Position numbers and translations under genes: made by a program. 64,000 nucleotides of DNA from Athripsodes cinereus. Taxonomy: Eukaryota > Arthropoda > Insecta > Trichoptera > Leptoceridae. The stretch spans positions 335,153-399,152 of the forward strand of contig OX388329.1 in NCBI GenBank assembly GCA_947579605.1, read 5' to 3'. Positions 40,226 through 50,631 of the stretch are shown one piece after another; position 1 is the first letter of the stretch; the number at the start of each line of letters is the position of its first letter. The notes under the pieces are model-generated. The model saw nothing but the letters and a program-made list of their open reading frames with translations, was not told where the DNA came from and did no database searches.

Positions 40226-40320
40226 CGAAGAATTAGATTTTATTTTAGCCGGTTTTATGTTATTTTTGCCGGCAAAAATAAAATAATACCAGCAAAAATA
40301 AAATCTAACTCGAATGTAAA
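40226..40320. repeat. GCCGGC-centred palindromes
   Basis: 40260-40281 is a perfect 22-bp palindrome (ttatttttgcc/ggcaaaaataa). Variants gattttattttagccgg and accagcaaaaataaaatc flank it as a further imperfect inverted pair. A small foldback of unknown class. Confidence 0.6.
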
Positions 40321-41344
40321 CTTTGCCGGTGTCGAAAAACTTGGTGCCCAAAAATAATTAAACGTGGTGACCAAAAAATAATTCTACATATGGCAACAAT
40401 TTTGTGAATATTACTTTTTTATGAAATCTCACATTTGACAACAGTGGGGCCTACCATCTCATATAGTGCCACTTTTTTAATCTATTTGTACTATGTATTG
40501 TAATAACTGTGTGTATGTTTGCGAAAATTATAGAAAAACAGTTATATGATGACTGTGTGCAAAAAGAATAAATAAATTAGTATTAAGTATATAACTACAA
40601 AAATATAGGAACAACTCTAATCATCTCAATAATTTATTTGCAAAAAAATAAATCAAATAGATAGGTGTATGTATTTACCATAAGTATCTATAATAAATTT
40701 TATAATCCGAAAAGTTATAATATGTATTAGGAAGGTGGTGTGGTGGGGGAGGGGGGGCTCACACAGGGGTCCGCAGATACATCATCACCCCCCATCCATC
40801 TCGGGGGAAGATACTCGTATTTAAGAAAACATCGATCAACTTTGAATGGCATCTGCTCAAAATTTGTAAAAATAACTTTTTCTTCTGAAACAAAATAATA
40901 ATAATATTTACTTACACACACGTACCTCGATTAACAACTGTTCACAATCTTACGTCGTAAATTTGATTCCACATTACTGCCAATAACCGATTGTGTAAAG
41001 ATTCTGCCGATAGATGACGCTAGTAATGGCTACCTGAAGCCTTCAAGTCTCTATGTATTTGAAATTAAAATAGAATCTTTGAATTACATCATTGCGAGCG
41101 ATACCGAATGTCTTATTTTTACGGTACGAAAAGGATTTTTTTTTTATTTATTTCCAAAAATATTATGCCTAAGTGAATAACATTACAATTTTCACCCATG
41201 TTTCTAAAATATTATATGATATTTGGAATTTACTGTTTCGCTTATATTTCATTATAATTATTATACAGTTAGTTCATAGTGCAACCTTATTTGCGGAAGA
41301 TGACATAAATATATACAGGAATAAAGTTGCGTGTTTTAATTACA
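40321..41344. other. No gene recognised; G-rich patch
   Basis: 40734-40758 has runs of G (ggtggtgtggtgggggaggg) that could form a quadruplex. Otherwise nothing identified. Confidence 0.4.
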
Positions 41345-41425
41345 TATAAGTTATTCCTGTAAGCCTCTCCCATATTATGTTTTCAGGCATCTCTATCCTG
41401 TCTCTTCAAATCAGCCTGTGCAATA
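41345..41425 (-). pseudogene. RTE-a 3' end fragment, antisense
   Basis: The minus strand decodes to QDRDA, a stop, then KHNMGEAY, comparable with AQYRDAWRHMGRLM at 17.26-17.30 kb. Confidence 0.5.
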
Positions 41426-41576
41426 AATTCTTCTTTTGTCGTCAGAGCATCGTATATGAGGTAGGCATAACTCTACTGATTTAAATATTCACGTGGTCAC
41501 TATTCAACTATGTATGTATTCTTTGAGTTTCTGATCTTGTATTTATATTTAGTACTTACATATTTGCACCCATTCA

Positions 41577-41851
41577 TCATCATCATCATCATCATCGCCC
41601 TCAACGCTCCTCTCGGGAGCACAGGGCAGAAACCAGCCTCCTCCATTCAGAGCGTCTCTGTGCCAATTGTGTCACCTCTTCCCACGACATTCCTTGCGCT
41701 CTGATATCGTTGTCATAGGAACGGTGTATTGTGAAAGAGGGACGCCCGGGCCGACGGAACCCCTGCGGACGGAAGAACAGTGCTCTTTTTGGCCAACTAT
41801 CATTGGGCATTCTCAAAACATGTCCCAGCCAGGACCATCGTCTCTCTTGTA
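41577..41851 (-). mobile_element. RTE-e LINE, 275-bp insertion
   Basis: ttgcacccattca at 41564-41576 and 41852-41864 is a 13-bp target duplication. The (ATC)n start is the reversed (GAT)n tail. The minus strand codes QERRWSWLGHVLRMPND...FRRPGRPSFTI...GMSWEEVTQLAQRRSEWRRL...CSREER. It differs from 37.81-38.06 kb at only about three positions by eye. Confidence 0.88.
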
Positions 41852-41991
41852 TTGCACCCATTCAATATGACCCAAAAAGATATTTTTTCAACATTATTCC
41901 CAATAAAACTTTTGAAACAGTCTACAATCTTTTTCTTATTTTTCTATTATTGACATTTCTACAGGTTTTTACAATAATATTTTATAAAACA

Positions 41992-42176
41992 ATTCGGGCT
42001 CGTCGGTAGCCTGGAGGAAGAGCCTCGGCCTCGTGAACAAGGGGTCCGAGGTTCGATCTCAGGTGCCGGCAAACACCCCTTTCAGGACACAAGCTTTTAG
42101 CTTACTGTGAAAGGTGTATAAGGTTGTATTTGGGTTTATAACAAAACCCAGATATATTTAAAAAAAAAAAAAAAAA
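41992..42176 (+). mobile_element. SINE-2, full-length copy
   Basis: gctcgtcggtagcctggagg, the B box region gaggttcgatctc, ccctttcaggacacaagc, the gggtttataacaaaaccc hairpin and an A tail of about 16. Confidence 0.82.
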
Positions 42177-42427
42177 TCGGTGTATCACTAAACCGGTTAT
42201 GGAGTGCACATATATAAGTAAATAATTTAAAAACTACACATACCTACCTAAATATATTTTTAAACAAAAAAAAAATGGTAGAAACTAATGAAATAAATTG
42301 TGTATAGCAGTCATAAATAATAATAAAAAGAAAACTCAAAACAAAAATCATAAAAAGTCAAAAAAGGAAGCAAAAATATTTGTTATTTGTTTCGGTGCAC
42401 ACGTAGTAGAATTACTATACATACTAT
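42177..42427. other. AT-rich, no gene recognised
   Basis: A 63-codon Lys-rich frame at 42298-42489 runs into REP-C and is not a gene. Confidence 0.4.
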
Positions 42428-42678
42428 ATATACTATACCATCACGGCAAACCCCACAAGTGGGGTAGCCAGCAGATCAGCTTCATGTAAGAAACATGCAA
42501 ACTGTCCTCTTCGTGCCAGTATAAAATCAAGACATTCAGGATGGGTGGCAAACCTCAACGCTGAATTTAAGATGTAAAATGTCTTATTTTTTTCGAACAC
42601 CTGCCTTTTACAGGACACTTGAAAACTTACGCAGAAGATTGGGAGACCAATTCTTTACCGGGTGCTCCACGGGATTAG
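42428..42678 (+). repeat. REP-C, best copy
   Basis: Starts ccatcacggcaaaccccacaag, then tggggtagccagcagatcag, catgcaaactgtcctcttcg, acattcaggatgggtggcaa, ctgaatttaagatgtaaaat, acctgccttttacaggacac, ending gggagaccaattctttaccg and ggtgctccacggg. Copies or fragments occur at 4.8, 11.35, 15.6, 21.7, 29.3, 35.87, 43.5, 44.5, 51.6, 62.7 and 63.5 kb. Non-coding; no class assigned. Confidence 0.65.
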
Positions 42679-42684
42679 AATTAT

Positions 42685-42800
42685 AGTAGAATTCCATAAT
42701 TAGGTAAATTAAAACAGGTGTTTCTTTCTATTATAGATTATTGATAATGACCTGATAAGTCAAAAGATGTCTCTCTCGTGATCAATATCAACATATAATA
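42685..42800. repeat. FB-A copy adjoining REP-C
   Basis: gtagaattccataattaggt...tgtttctttctattatagatt...gataatgacctgataagtc...aaaagatgtctctc. Only one arm is present. It sits directly after REP-C, as also in part at 35.9-36.1 kb. Confidence 0.6.
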
Positions 42801-42857
42801 TAAAAAAAACACTTATAAGAGAAAAAATAAATACCATTATAAGAGCCCTTTTATTAT

Positions 42858-42935
42858 TTATTATTATTATTATTGGACAATTTATACTGCGCCGTTTTCA
42901 TGATTCAAATCATCTCAAGGGCGCATTTACACTAT
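42858..42935 (-). mobile_element. L2/CR1-type 3' tail, antisense
   Basis: (ATT)n then attggacaatttatactgcg, ccgttttcatgattc, atctcaagggcgc is the reverse of the ending ggcgcc cttgag...acggcgc...attgtcc at 8.50-8.55 kb. Confidence 0.6.
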
Positions 42936-43482
42936 TATTTCACATTATAATATTTTATTCTTTTATAATACAAATTTGGTTAAATATTATTGTCACAAAT
43001 TTTTATTAGATTTGATTTCCATGTTTCTATTTTTACAATTTATTATTTAAACTATAGCACAGGAAACACCAAAAACAACATAATTAAATAAACTACACTG
43101 TGATTTAGTCAGAATGAAAAAAATATATAAAATTAATTGATGTTTAACTATTATTTTGAATTTAAAAGTAAGAGAAGTTGTGGGTTCAGGCAGCTGCAAG
43201 AGCGCCATCTACCCAAACTTATATTGTAAAGAGAAGTATTGGTGTATCTATCAGTGAGTATCAATGTATACCTACATATTATTACTGTTTATGTACATAT
43301 ATATGTATAGAGCACGTACGGAGCTTCCAAGTTTGTTGAGATGAGGTAAATCATTCATTATGAATAGGTACATACATACTATAATCTATAGATATTATGT
43401 TATATGAAATTTATCTATATCATCACTACGTCATTCTGACACTGTCATAATAATTACAAAAAGACAATTAGAATTGGTGGCA
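42936..43482. other. AT-rich, no gene recognised
   Basis: Nothing identified. Confidence 0.4.
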
Positions 43483-43566
43483 TCTGCCTTTAACGTGACA
43501 CTAGAAACTTACACAGAGAGTGGGAGATCTTATCTTCACTGAAGATTCCATGGAGTGATCTCTCAT
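43483..43566 (+). repeat. REP-C 3' fragment
   Basis: catctgcctttaacgtgacactagaaacttacac...agtgggagatc matches REP-C at 42.60-42.67 kb, diverged. Confidence 0.45.
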
Positions 43567-44111
43567 GCTAAGAAATAAAACACTAGAAGTCTGTAATATA
43601 AATAAATAAACTTATTAATAACAATAAAGTCAATAGTTATAATAAAATACATGTATACCTAGTATAAGATTTACTTGAATCGATAAATTTGTCACAATTA
43701 AAAAACGAGAAATATTTAGCAGTATCTCAATTCGAGGAGAACCACTGCAGGAACCTATGTATAGCTCACCTAGATTTTGTAGGCCTGCGGTGCTTTTTTG
43801 TATGTATGGAAGGCACGCCACTGCTACCTATGTATGTATGTAAGTATAATGTGTTTTGTACATAGTGTGCATAGAAATAATAAGTAAACAAAACATCATC
43901 AAACTTTTATCCACAACCTCAAATATACACATAACACACTCACCTACCAATCTATCTATCTACCCTCATATTTATCATTTGTTTTATAATTTTTCATATT
44001 CTTGTGAAGTATCAATCATATAATATTATTATTATTATTTTAAATCAATGTTTTTACCAACTTTACGTAAATATGTGACCAACATTTTTTAAGTACCAAC
44101 TTCTGTAACCT
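43567..44111. other. AT-rich, no gene recognised
   Basis: A 63-codon minus-strand frame at 43630-43821 has no recognisable feature. Confidence 0.35.
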
Positions 44112-44380
44112 ATGTCGTATAGATGTCGCAAGCGAACTCAATTCTTTGTGCTGTCCTGTCTCTACTATTGGATAGTTTTAGATCTGGGTGGTGTGACCTT
44201 TTGGATTATTCTTCAAGGCCACCTTCTTTACGCAGGTGTCTACGAGGTTTCTTTGAGTTGTCCTTTCTCTCCTGGTGGAAAGTCTCAGGCCTGAGTGGGA
44301 TGTCCTTTTGGACTATTCTTCAAGACGACCTTCATTACGCAGGTGTGAAAATTCCTGTAAATAAAAACTACACTTAACAG
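44112..44380 (+). repeat. Imperfect duplication of about 55 bp, roughly 107 bp apart
   Basis: gaccttttggattattcttc...ttacgcaggtgt (about 44197-44249) recurs as gtccttttggactattcttc...ttacgcaggtgt (about 44302-44346). Frames of 60 and 84 codons run across it. No homology is recognised; possibly part of a LINE 3' region with 45.25-45.80 kb. Confidence 0.45.
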
Positions 44381-44504
44381 TCAGAGAACAGTGATTAAGA
44401 TAAAGCGTCACTTTACTGTTTAGAGCTTAAGTTAATAAAGTGGAAAAAGCTTTGTTGATAGAGAAAGATCATCAGCCAAGAAAAATATCTACTACTACTA
44501 CGAC

Positions 44505-44760
44505 TATACAATCACAGCTTATCCAACAAGGAAGATAGCCAGAAGACTAGAGCTGCAAGTTATAAACATGCAAGCTGTCTTCTCCGTGCCAACAAAAAAT
44601 TAAGACAGACATTCAGGATGGGTAGATAATTTTATCACTGCTGAATTTAAGATGTAAAATTTGTTTATTTTTTCAAACACCTGACTTTTACGGGACACTG
44701 AAAAACGTGCGGAAAAGAGTGGGAGAACAATTCTTTGCCGGGTGCTCCATAGAGTAAAGA
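44505..44760 (+). repeat. REP-C copy
   Basis: catgcaagctgtcttctccg, gacattcaggatgggtagat, ctgaatttaagatgtaaaat, cacctgacttttacgggaca, gtgggagaacaattctttgc and gggtgctccat follow the 42.4 kb copy in order. Confidence 0.65.
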
Positions 44761-45254
44761 AGAAGATACTAAAACCTACTGAAATCTTTTTATTTTATGT
44801 TATACTTGAGAGAGTGAACATATTATTTCTGATCATCGTAATCAACATCAATAACACAATCCGAAATATTTATAATAAAAAATATGTTTGTTAGCTATAG
44901 ACCCAAACATGTAATTATCTTTTTTCGAGTGTCCTTAAAATTGCCCAGGTTTATTCTGCAATACATAATACTCATATAACTAGCAGAGTAAGTACTGTAT
45001 AATATTGTTTAATCCATACATCAGATTTATAAATTTTGAAAATGTTAAGTACACTCTATAAAAATTAATACAATTTGTTTTCCATACTTTAAATACACTA
45101 CGTGTAACTGGAAAGCTTTGGTTAGTGAATGTTTTATACAGGATCTGCAAGAAAAGTCTATTTGTTTTTTTTTTAATAACTATTTCTTGATAAAAGGGAA
45201 GACGATGGCGGTTATTTTGTTATGAACACGTGGATAAATAGTACCTAATAACAA
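44761..45254. other. AT-rich, no gene recognised
   Basis: Nothing identified. Confidence 0.4.
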
Positions 45255-45488
45255 GATCATGACATGGACTGCCTGAGGAACGCCGAAGTCCTCCAAAATG
45301 ATGTCTTTCTCAGGGCCTGCTGTTTTTTCTGTGGGATAATTTACTTGCTAATGGTTTTGACTTATGTTCTTTTACAGCTCGAGTTGCTCTTTTTTGTGCA
45401 AGTATCATTAGTGCCCATACATTCGATATTCTTTTTCATTATAACATTTTTGTTTATTGAGGATTAAGTTCATGTGTTAATTTATTGT
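45255..45488 (+). other. Unrecognised, GC-richer 5' part with 67-codon frame
   Basis: Frame 45264-45467 begins MDCLRNAEVLQND and becomes hydrophobic. It leads into a minisatellite and an ...aataaattatga end, so a degraded LINE 3' region is likelier than a gene. Confidence 0.25.
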
Positions 45489-45703
45489 TAAGTTTATAAA
45501 CTGTCGTTTGTTTCTTGTGTTATCTTATTGATAAGTTTATAAACTGTTGTTTGTTCCTTGTGTTATCTTATTGATAAGTTTATAAACTGTTGTTTGTTAC
45601 TTGTGTTATCTTATTGTTAAGTTTATGTATTGTCGTTTGTTTCTTGTGTTATCTTATTGTTAAGTTTATACACTGCTGTTTGTTTCTTGTGCGATTGATG
45701 ACA
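45489..45703. repeat. Minisatellite, five 43-bp units
   Basis: Unit taagtttataaactgtygtt, tgttycttgtgttatcttattg repeated five times with a few substitutions. The last unit decays at cttgtgcgattg. Confidence 0.85.
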
Positions 45704-46369
45704 GAATTAATGTTTTGGTAATCCGTGAGACCTATACATTTTTATGTATTAATTTGTGTTCATGGTCTTTATAACAATCTGTGTCCTCTAGAATTGGGTA
45801 AATAAATTATGAAAGGGCCACTGTGTCTTTTAATCGCAAGAGGAACCTTCTTTATAAAAAGATCTTATGGGCTCTAATATAAACACAATAATGTGAAATT
45901 TAAATTGCCAATCCCAGTTTTTTAAGGTTTGGAGTATTAAAATGTATTATGTTAGTAGGTACAAACTATAATATTTGTTGTAATGTTATTTAATCACACT
46001 TCAATAATATAATTATAAGGATAACTTTCTTGTCGAACTTTGTAAATATTTACAAAATAAACCATTATAGCTAATTAAGTAAAAAGAATTTTACTCATAA
46101 ATATTTGACGATATGGGGATATAGCCCCTAAAATGTTCTGCATAAGGGATAATATTTACAAAATGAGTAATGTGATCTGGCTGTTTTCTGCATAAATATT
46201 GATTTATATAATAATATTATTTTAACGTATATTAAGTACAAAGGTATGTTTGTGTGTATGTATGTATGTTGGGGTATTTTAAATTAAATAAATTACGCAC
46301 ATTTTTCGTTTCAACTAGAATCCATTACCTTTACATCTGCTCTGTAATCTGGTAGAATATACCCACCAG
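45704..46369. other. AT-rich, no gene recognised
   Basis: ccctctagaattgggtaaataaattatgaaagg near 45790 may be a LINE 3' end. Otherwise nothing. Confidence 0.35.
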
Positions 46370-46486
46370 TGGCATGCTCACCATGCATGCTAAAAAGAAT
46401 CAGGTTTTTTCCATACATGCATTATAGCACCGGACACCTATAGTGTAATGTTTTCCATAAATACTAAAAACACCGCATAGATACCT

Positions 46487-46795
46487 ATTATTATTATTAT
46501 TGGACAACATTAAAGTGTCGTTTACGTGCCAAAGCACCTCAAGAACGCTATAGAATGAATCAATTCTAGGACATTACATCCATGACATTTTATAAATATG
46601 GATGTATAAATAGATTAAATGAGAATTTTGTCACGTCAGAAGTTCCATATTAAATTATTTTACATTGAATATTTTGGATTCAAGACTATGTATCCACGTC
46701 AATAATGTAAAACAGAATACAATATTTAATAGTACTTAGTAAAATAAAAAGTTTTTAGGTCCCATCTGAATGTATTAAGATCTGCAGCTTACCTA
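46487..46795 (-). mobile_element. L2-b 3' UTR and last codons, antisense
   Basis: (TAT)n then attggacaacattaaagtgtc, gtttacgtgccaaagcacct, tgtatccacgtcaataatgt and the reversed end of the coding part, ctttttaggtcccatctga. Corresponds to 27.55-27.89 kb. tacctat flanks both sides (about 46478-46484 and 46794-46800), a possible short target duplication. Confidence 0.72.
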
Positions 46796-46994
46796 TATAG
46801 TGGTGTGTTTTCCAAACATGCAAAAAAACACCGCAAATATCAATAATATTGGACAACTTTAAAGTGTTTTTCACAAATTGGACAAATTTTTCAATTTTGT
46901 TTAGTTTTTACTATAATCCCATGCTTTCTATTTCGGATCCTCGAACATTCTGAAAGAACTGAAAAACCATTTATTTTGTTAAATGTTATGAAAA

Positions 46995-47180
46995 ACTTTA
47001 TTTTAATTTACATTCTTGACGTGGACGCCTTCATGTACCTATCCGAGATTCTCATTTAATCTATTTATTTATTTACATTATATGACTTGGCTATAATGTC
47101 CTGGAATTACTGAATTTTACAGTGTCCTTGAGGTGCTTTGGCACGTAAACGACACTATAATAATGTCCAATAATAAAAGT
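46995..47180 (+). mobile_element. L2-b 3' UTR, sense
   Basis: cattcttgacgtggacgcct...gtccttgaggtgctttggca, cgtaaacgacactataataa, tgtccaataataaaag follows 27.66-27.89 kb. Confidence 0.7.
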
Positions 47181-47270
47181 AATATTTGTAATGTACATGC
47201 TAAAAACAACGCACAAGTACTTTAAATGCATGTTTTCCAAACAAGTAATTTACTGAAAGGGCAACACCTA

Positions 47271-47817
47271 ATTTACATATACAGCGATAATTACCAGATA
47301 TCAATAACTATTAGTTACGATAGCATGAGCAATTTAAAAAGATTAGTAAGTCGCACCACTGCCATCAGTCCAAAAATAATATGTTGATATTTTATTTACC
47401 TACTCGAATTAAAATGCATTTTGGCGAGATTAAATTATAAAGCAATTTTATAATACGAGTAATAACTTTATTATCGTTCCAAAAATAGAAAAAACAATTA
47501 CCCTACATTGTAGACAAAATCGAGATTTTAATACTATGGTTGGTTTTTTATTTTCTACATCGGGTTAATTGGATGTGAAATGTTTTAATATTGCTTAGGC
47601 AATGAACTAGGTACATACATTGTTTGATGTTCTTTGTATGGTTTTGAGTTCGATCGGAAAGACCAAAACTAAGTGATCACCGAACCAGCCAACTGACTTA
47701 CCCAAGAAACTCACCTTCGAATTGTAGAACCAGGATAGGATATGTATGAAAAATACATAACGTGATGGAAACATGTCATTATTATTTCATATCGAAATAA
47801 ATAAAACAAGCATTTTA
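47271..47817. other. AT-rich, no gene recognised
   Basis: Nothing identified. Confidence 0.4.
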
Positions 47818-47863
47818 TTTATTTTGATATGGAATTCTACTACCTAAACACCGACACAGTGAA
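47818..47863. repeat. FB-A end motif
   Basis: gatatggaattctactacct then aaacaccgacacagtgaa matches 19.29 kb almost exactly. Confidence 0.55.
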
Positions 47864-47954
47864 TTATTATTTCAGCAATAAGGTATGATATGATAATGAT
47901 GATGGTTGATAATTTAGGTGTCATCTTACTGTACTTTGTCTCAAGGGTATCAGT

Positions 47955-48030
47955 AAACAAGTTAGTTGGAAGAGATTGCGCCTTTTTAATAAACTCACCC
48001 TCTGTACATTGATTGTATTTTATTTGAATT
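47955..48030 (+). mobile_element. TAIL-G fragment
   Basis: aagttagttggaagagattgc...actcaccctctgtacattg matches the TAIL-G block and joins an RTE-c piece downstream. Confidence 0.55.
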
Positions 48031-48039
48031 ACACATTTG

Positions 48040-48195
48040 GATGTCGTAAAGTGAGAAAGAGGCAGATGTCGTGGCTGCGTAGTACACGGCAAAGGACCGA
48101 AATAACACAGATGGGAGAGCTGGTCCGCACAGTGCGAGACAGAGAAACATTCTTCAGAGTAATTGCCAACCTCGGGGGGACCTGATATGGCACTG
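48040..48195 (+). pseudogene. RTE-c C-terminal relic
   Basis: CRKVRKRQMSWLRSTRQRTE, then GELVRTVRDRETFFRVIANL and GGT before the stop at 48185. It aligns with RRQTSWLRNIRDWTG...RVIANVGGT at 54.34-54.47 kb. Open over this segment. Confidence 0.7.
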
Positions 48196-48514
48196 ATAGA
48201 AGAAATTCACCTTCTATGGATTATTTTTGTAATCATTGTAGGTACAGTAAAAATGAATAAATAAATAAATAAACAGTGCAGTCTTAAATTGTCTTCTAAA
48301 TGTAGTGATCAGCTGATTTTTCGTCACTGCAGCTGGTAAAGGCAACTACATAAGAGATGTCCGGCAACACTAAAATCACTTGCAAAGAAATTAGATTTAC
48401 CGGCTCTAGGTTTGCTACCCGTTCTGAATGATTTATTTGTTATTTTAACGGAGAAGAAACTTAGCATGTTTTTACGTGCAATAGGTTAGTCAGCTGGTTA
48501 TTCCACTTTGGGGA
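48196..48514. other. No gene recognised
   Basis: (AAAT)n at 48254-48271 suggests another 3' tail. Otherwise nothing identified. Confidence 0.4.
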
Positions 48515-48618
48515 TTATTATTATTATTATTGGACAACATTAAAGTGTCGTTTACGTGCCAAAGCACCTCAAGGACTCTATAGAATTCATCAATTCTAGG
48601 AAATTTACATCCACGTCA
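48515..48618 (-). mobile_element. L2-b 3' UTR, antisense, short copy
   Basis: (ATT)n, then ggacaacattaaagtgtcgt and gccaaagcacctcaaggact, ending ccacgtcatattataaaa. Same as 46.49 kb but cut after about 100 bp. Confidence 0.7.
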
Positions 48619-48634
48619 TATTATAAAAATCAAT

Positions 48635-48661
48635 AACTATACTATACTATACTATACTATA
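48635..48661. repeat. (ACTAT)n microsatellite, RTE-b tail
   Basis: About five ACTAT units directly before the reversed RTE-b 3' end. It is the tail of that element. Confidence 0.8.
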
Positions 48662-49622
48662 CGCCGTATCCCAGGTGGGGTAGGCCTCTGCCTACGAACG
48701 GAACGCCATGTCGCTCTATCCTTACATACTTCTTTCGCTTCCTCTACATTCATCCAGTTTCTCATACATGCACGCCGAATCCTCTTACTTAACACGCGAC
48801 CGTCCTTGAGAATTTGATCCACGTGGTTAAGCCACGTAGTTCTTGGACGTCCGCGCTTTCTCACACCCTCTCTTTCAGATAAATACACCCTCTTCGTCAA
48901 TCTTACACTATCCATTCGCTCAATTTATTAACATGCATTCTATCAACAACACTCCTCTTGCATCCACTCATTCTTCTAATATCCTCATTTCTTACTCTAT
49001 CCCGCAATGTTTTACCTACCATTCTTCTCAGTGATCGCATCTCCACTGCATTTATTCCACTCTCGTTCTTCTTTAGCCATGTCCAAGTTTCCCTTGCATA
49101 CATCAGTGTCGGTACGAGGATGGCGTTGTGCACTAGCATTTTAGCCATGTTCGAGACATTGCTATTGCTAACAATAGATCGAAGTGCACCGTTCACTTTC
49201 GCACCAGCCACTTTTTTTTTTCAATGTCCCTTTCGTACCTACCATCCCTCACAAACATACTTCCTAAATAAACATATTCGTCCACTTGCTCCAAACATTC
49301 ATTTCCAACCTTTATTTCACACATTGTTCTTTCAATCTCTCTTTCAAACACCAGCACTTTCGTCTTTGTCACATTCATTTTCATCCCATTCATACTGCAA
49401 CTTTCATTTATACAACTGACACAATCTTTTGTAAATCACTTTCACTCTCAGCCATTAATACCAAATCATCTGCATACATCAACGCATTCAAACGGTTTCC
49501 ATTCAGTTCAATGCCAACATCCATCTCTTTCAAAGAACGCATACAATAGTCGAAAAAAGGTTGAACAGCCATGGAGACATGACACAACCTTGCTTCACTC
49601 CTTTGATGAGGACAAACCAAAT
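48650..49622 (-). pseudogene. RTE-b LINE, longest copy, RT palm to C-terminus
   Basis: Read from 49622 down: GVKQGCVMSPWLFNL (RT motif), a 1-nt loss near 49556, FDYCMRSLKEMDVGIELNG, then NALMYADDLVLMAESESDLQ with the catalytic YADD. Next come MKMNVTKTKVLVFEREIER, VDEYVYLGSMFVRDGR, SIVSNSNVSNMAKMLVHNAI, RSLRRMVGKTLRDRVRNEDI, RRMSGCKRSVVDRMHVNKL and RKRGRPRTTWLNHVDQILKD, with a mutated end before the tail. Four partial frames with frameshifts between them. Endonuclease and N-terminal RT are absent. Confidence 0.82.
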
Positions 49623-49807
49623 CAATAAAAATAAATAGATTAATAATGAGAATCTCGGATACATAAAGGTATTTACGTCAGAAGTAACATATATCTACAG
49701 TGAAGGTTGATCGTCGTAGAAATACGTTTCCAACATAATATATGACAAAGGTGTAGTAGTAAGAGTGAGACATTCCTTGCACAAAATACTTAAATATATT
49801 GTATTAA
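49623..49807. other. AT-rich, no gene recognised
   Basis: gagaatctcggatacataaaggtatttacgtcaga (49648) echoes L2-b 3' UTR words (tccgagat, tacc, gacgtgga) in part. Confidence 0.35.
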
Positions 49808-50013
49808 TTAATCCTCCAGCGACCTGACCATGTTGATGGAAATCTCTCCCTTTTGTTTTTCCATCCACAGCACGTGCCTGTGCACTATAGTACCCATGTA
49901 GGTTCTGCGTTCCGAATAAGTAATTGATTGCATTTTTAGTATTTTTCTGCGCATCACTGCCCGGCTAACAAATTGCATTTTAAACTTCACCATCGAAATG
50001 AAAGTATTTTTTC
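49808..50013 (-). CDS. Candidate 3'-terminal exon of an unidentified gene
   Basis: On the minus strand a textbook acceptor ttacatctcttcctag precedes a G at 50013. The exon would then stay open for 67 codons to TAA (49808-49810). The peptide is rich in charged residues: KNTFISMVKFKMQFVSRAV, MRRKILKMQSITYSERRTY, MGTIVHRHVLWMEKQKGEIS, ending INMVRSLED. Codon composition is more balanced than its AT-rich surroundings. No repeat partner exists in this window, unlike nearly every other frame here. Family unknown; no adjoining exon could be identified. Confidence 0.35.
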
Positions 50014-50157
50014 CTAGGAAGAGATGTAACACACATGAAATTCCGGGATTTTAAATAAAACGTGTTTCAGATAACTCTAATGAAAATATAAATATGTTTT
50101 TGGTGAAATAAATATTTTTGGGTAAAGTTTTACACTGTAAGATAGAAACAAACATTC
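50014..50157. other. No gene recognised
   Basis: AT-rich. Would be intron sequence if the exon candidate is real. Confidence 0.35.
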
Positions 50158-50165
50158 CCGTAATC

Positions 50166-50631
50166 CAGTGCTCCGCAACCTGTTCTTATCTACGGCACAC
50201 CAAAATTCTTTCTAAAATTCCGCGGCACACCAAAATTCTTTCTAGAACTCCGCGGCACACCGAAAGCTAAAAATTTTATTAAAATAATAATTAAAATAAT
50301 TTTTCTATATAATATTTTGATAAACAATTTGTCATTGAGTGCGTCCAGATAGTAGGATGCGAACGTCAATCAATCATCAATCTTCAACGATTCGGCGCAT
50401 TCTCCGAAGAAATATTCGAATGAATGCGTTTGTTTCCCGTCCTTATACGGGTTACGAAGGCATTCATTCAAATATTTCTTCGGAGAATGCTCCGAATCGT
50501 TGAAGATTGATGATTGATTGACGTTCGCATCCTACTATCTGGACGCACCCATTGTGTATTAAAAACATGATGAATTTTGTAAAATTTCAAATACATTGTT
50601 TTGACCGGGGCACACCGGTTGCGGAACACTG
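50166..50631. mobile_element. hAT-type MITE with 8-bp target duplication
   Basis: Terminal repeats CAGTGCTCCGCAACC and GGTTGCGGAACACTG. ccgtaatc occurs at 50158-50165 and 50632-50639. Direct repeat ccgcggcacaccaaaattctttct occurs twice near the left end and gcacacc again near the right. About 258 bp without the nested foldback. No transposase. Confidence 0.88.
50340..50547. mobile_element. FB-I foldback, nested in hAT
   Basis: Arms of about 86 bp (tgcgtccagatagtaggatg, cgaacgtcaatc, ... cattctccgaagaaatattcgaatgaatgc) with two or three mismatches, around a loop with gtttcccgtccttatacggg. The same family is at 59251-59493. No clear target duplication. Confidence 0.8.

Larger units (their letters stand above)
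46370..47270. repeat. Repeated word gttttccaaacatgc...aaaaacaccgca, interrupted by L2
   Basis: Variants at about 46385-46430, 46440-46475, 46800-46840 and 47190-47255, in both orientations. They bracket the two L2-b fragments, so an older repeat cluster was invaded by them. Confidence 0.5.

Noticed and set aside
40734..40758. Regulatory G-quadruplex
   Set aside because: G runs are present, but nothing nearby suggests a promoter or transcript. Noted only as composition.
44112..44380. Short secreted or membrane protein
   Set aside because: Two overlapping frames of similar length, an internal imperfect duplication and no recognisable motif. More likely repeat-derived.
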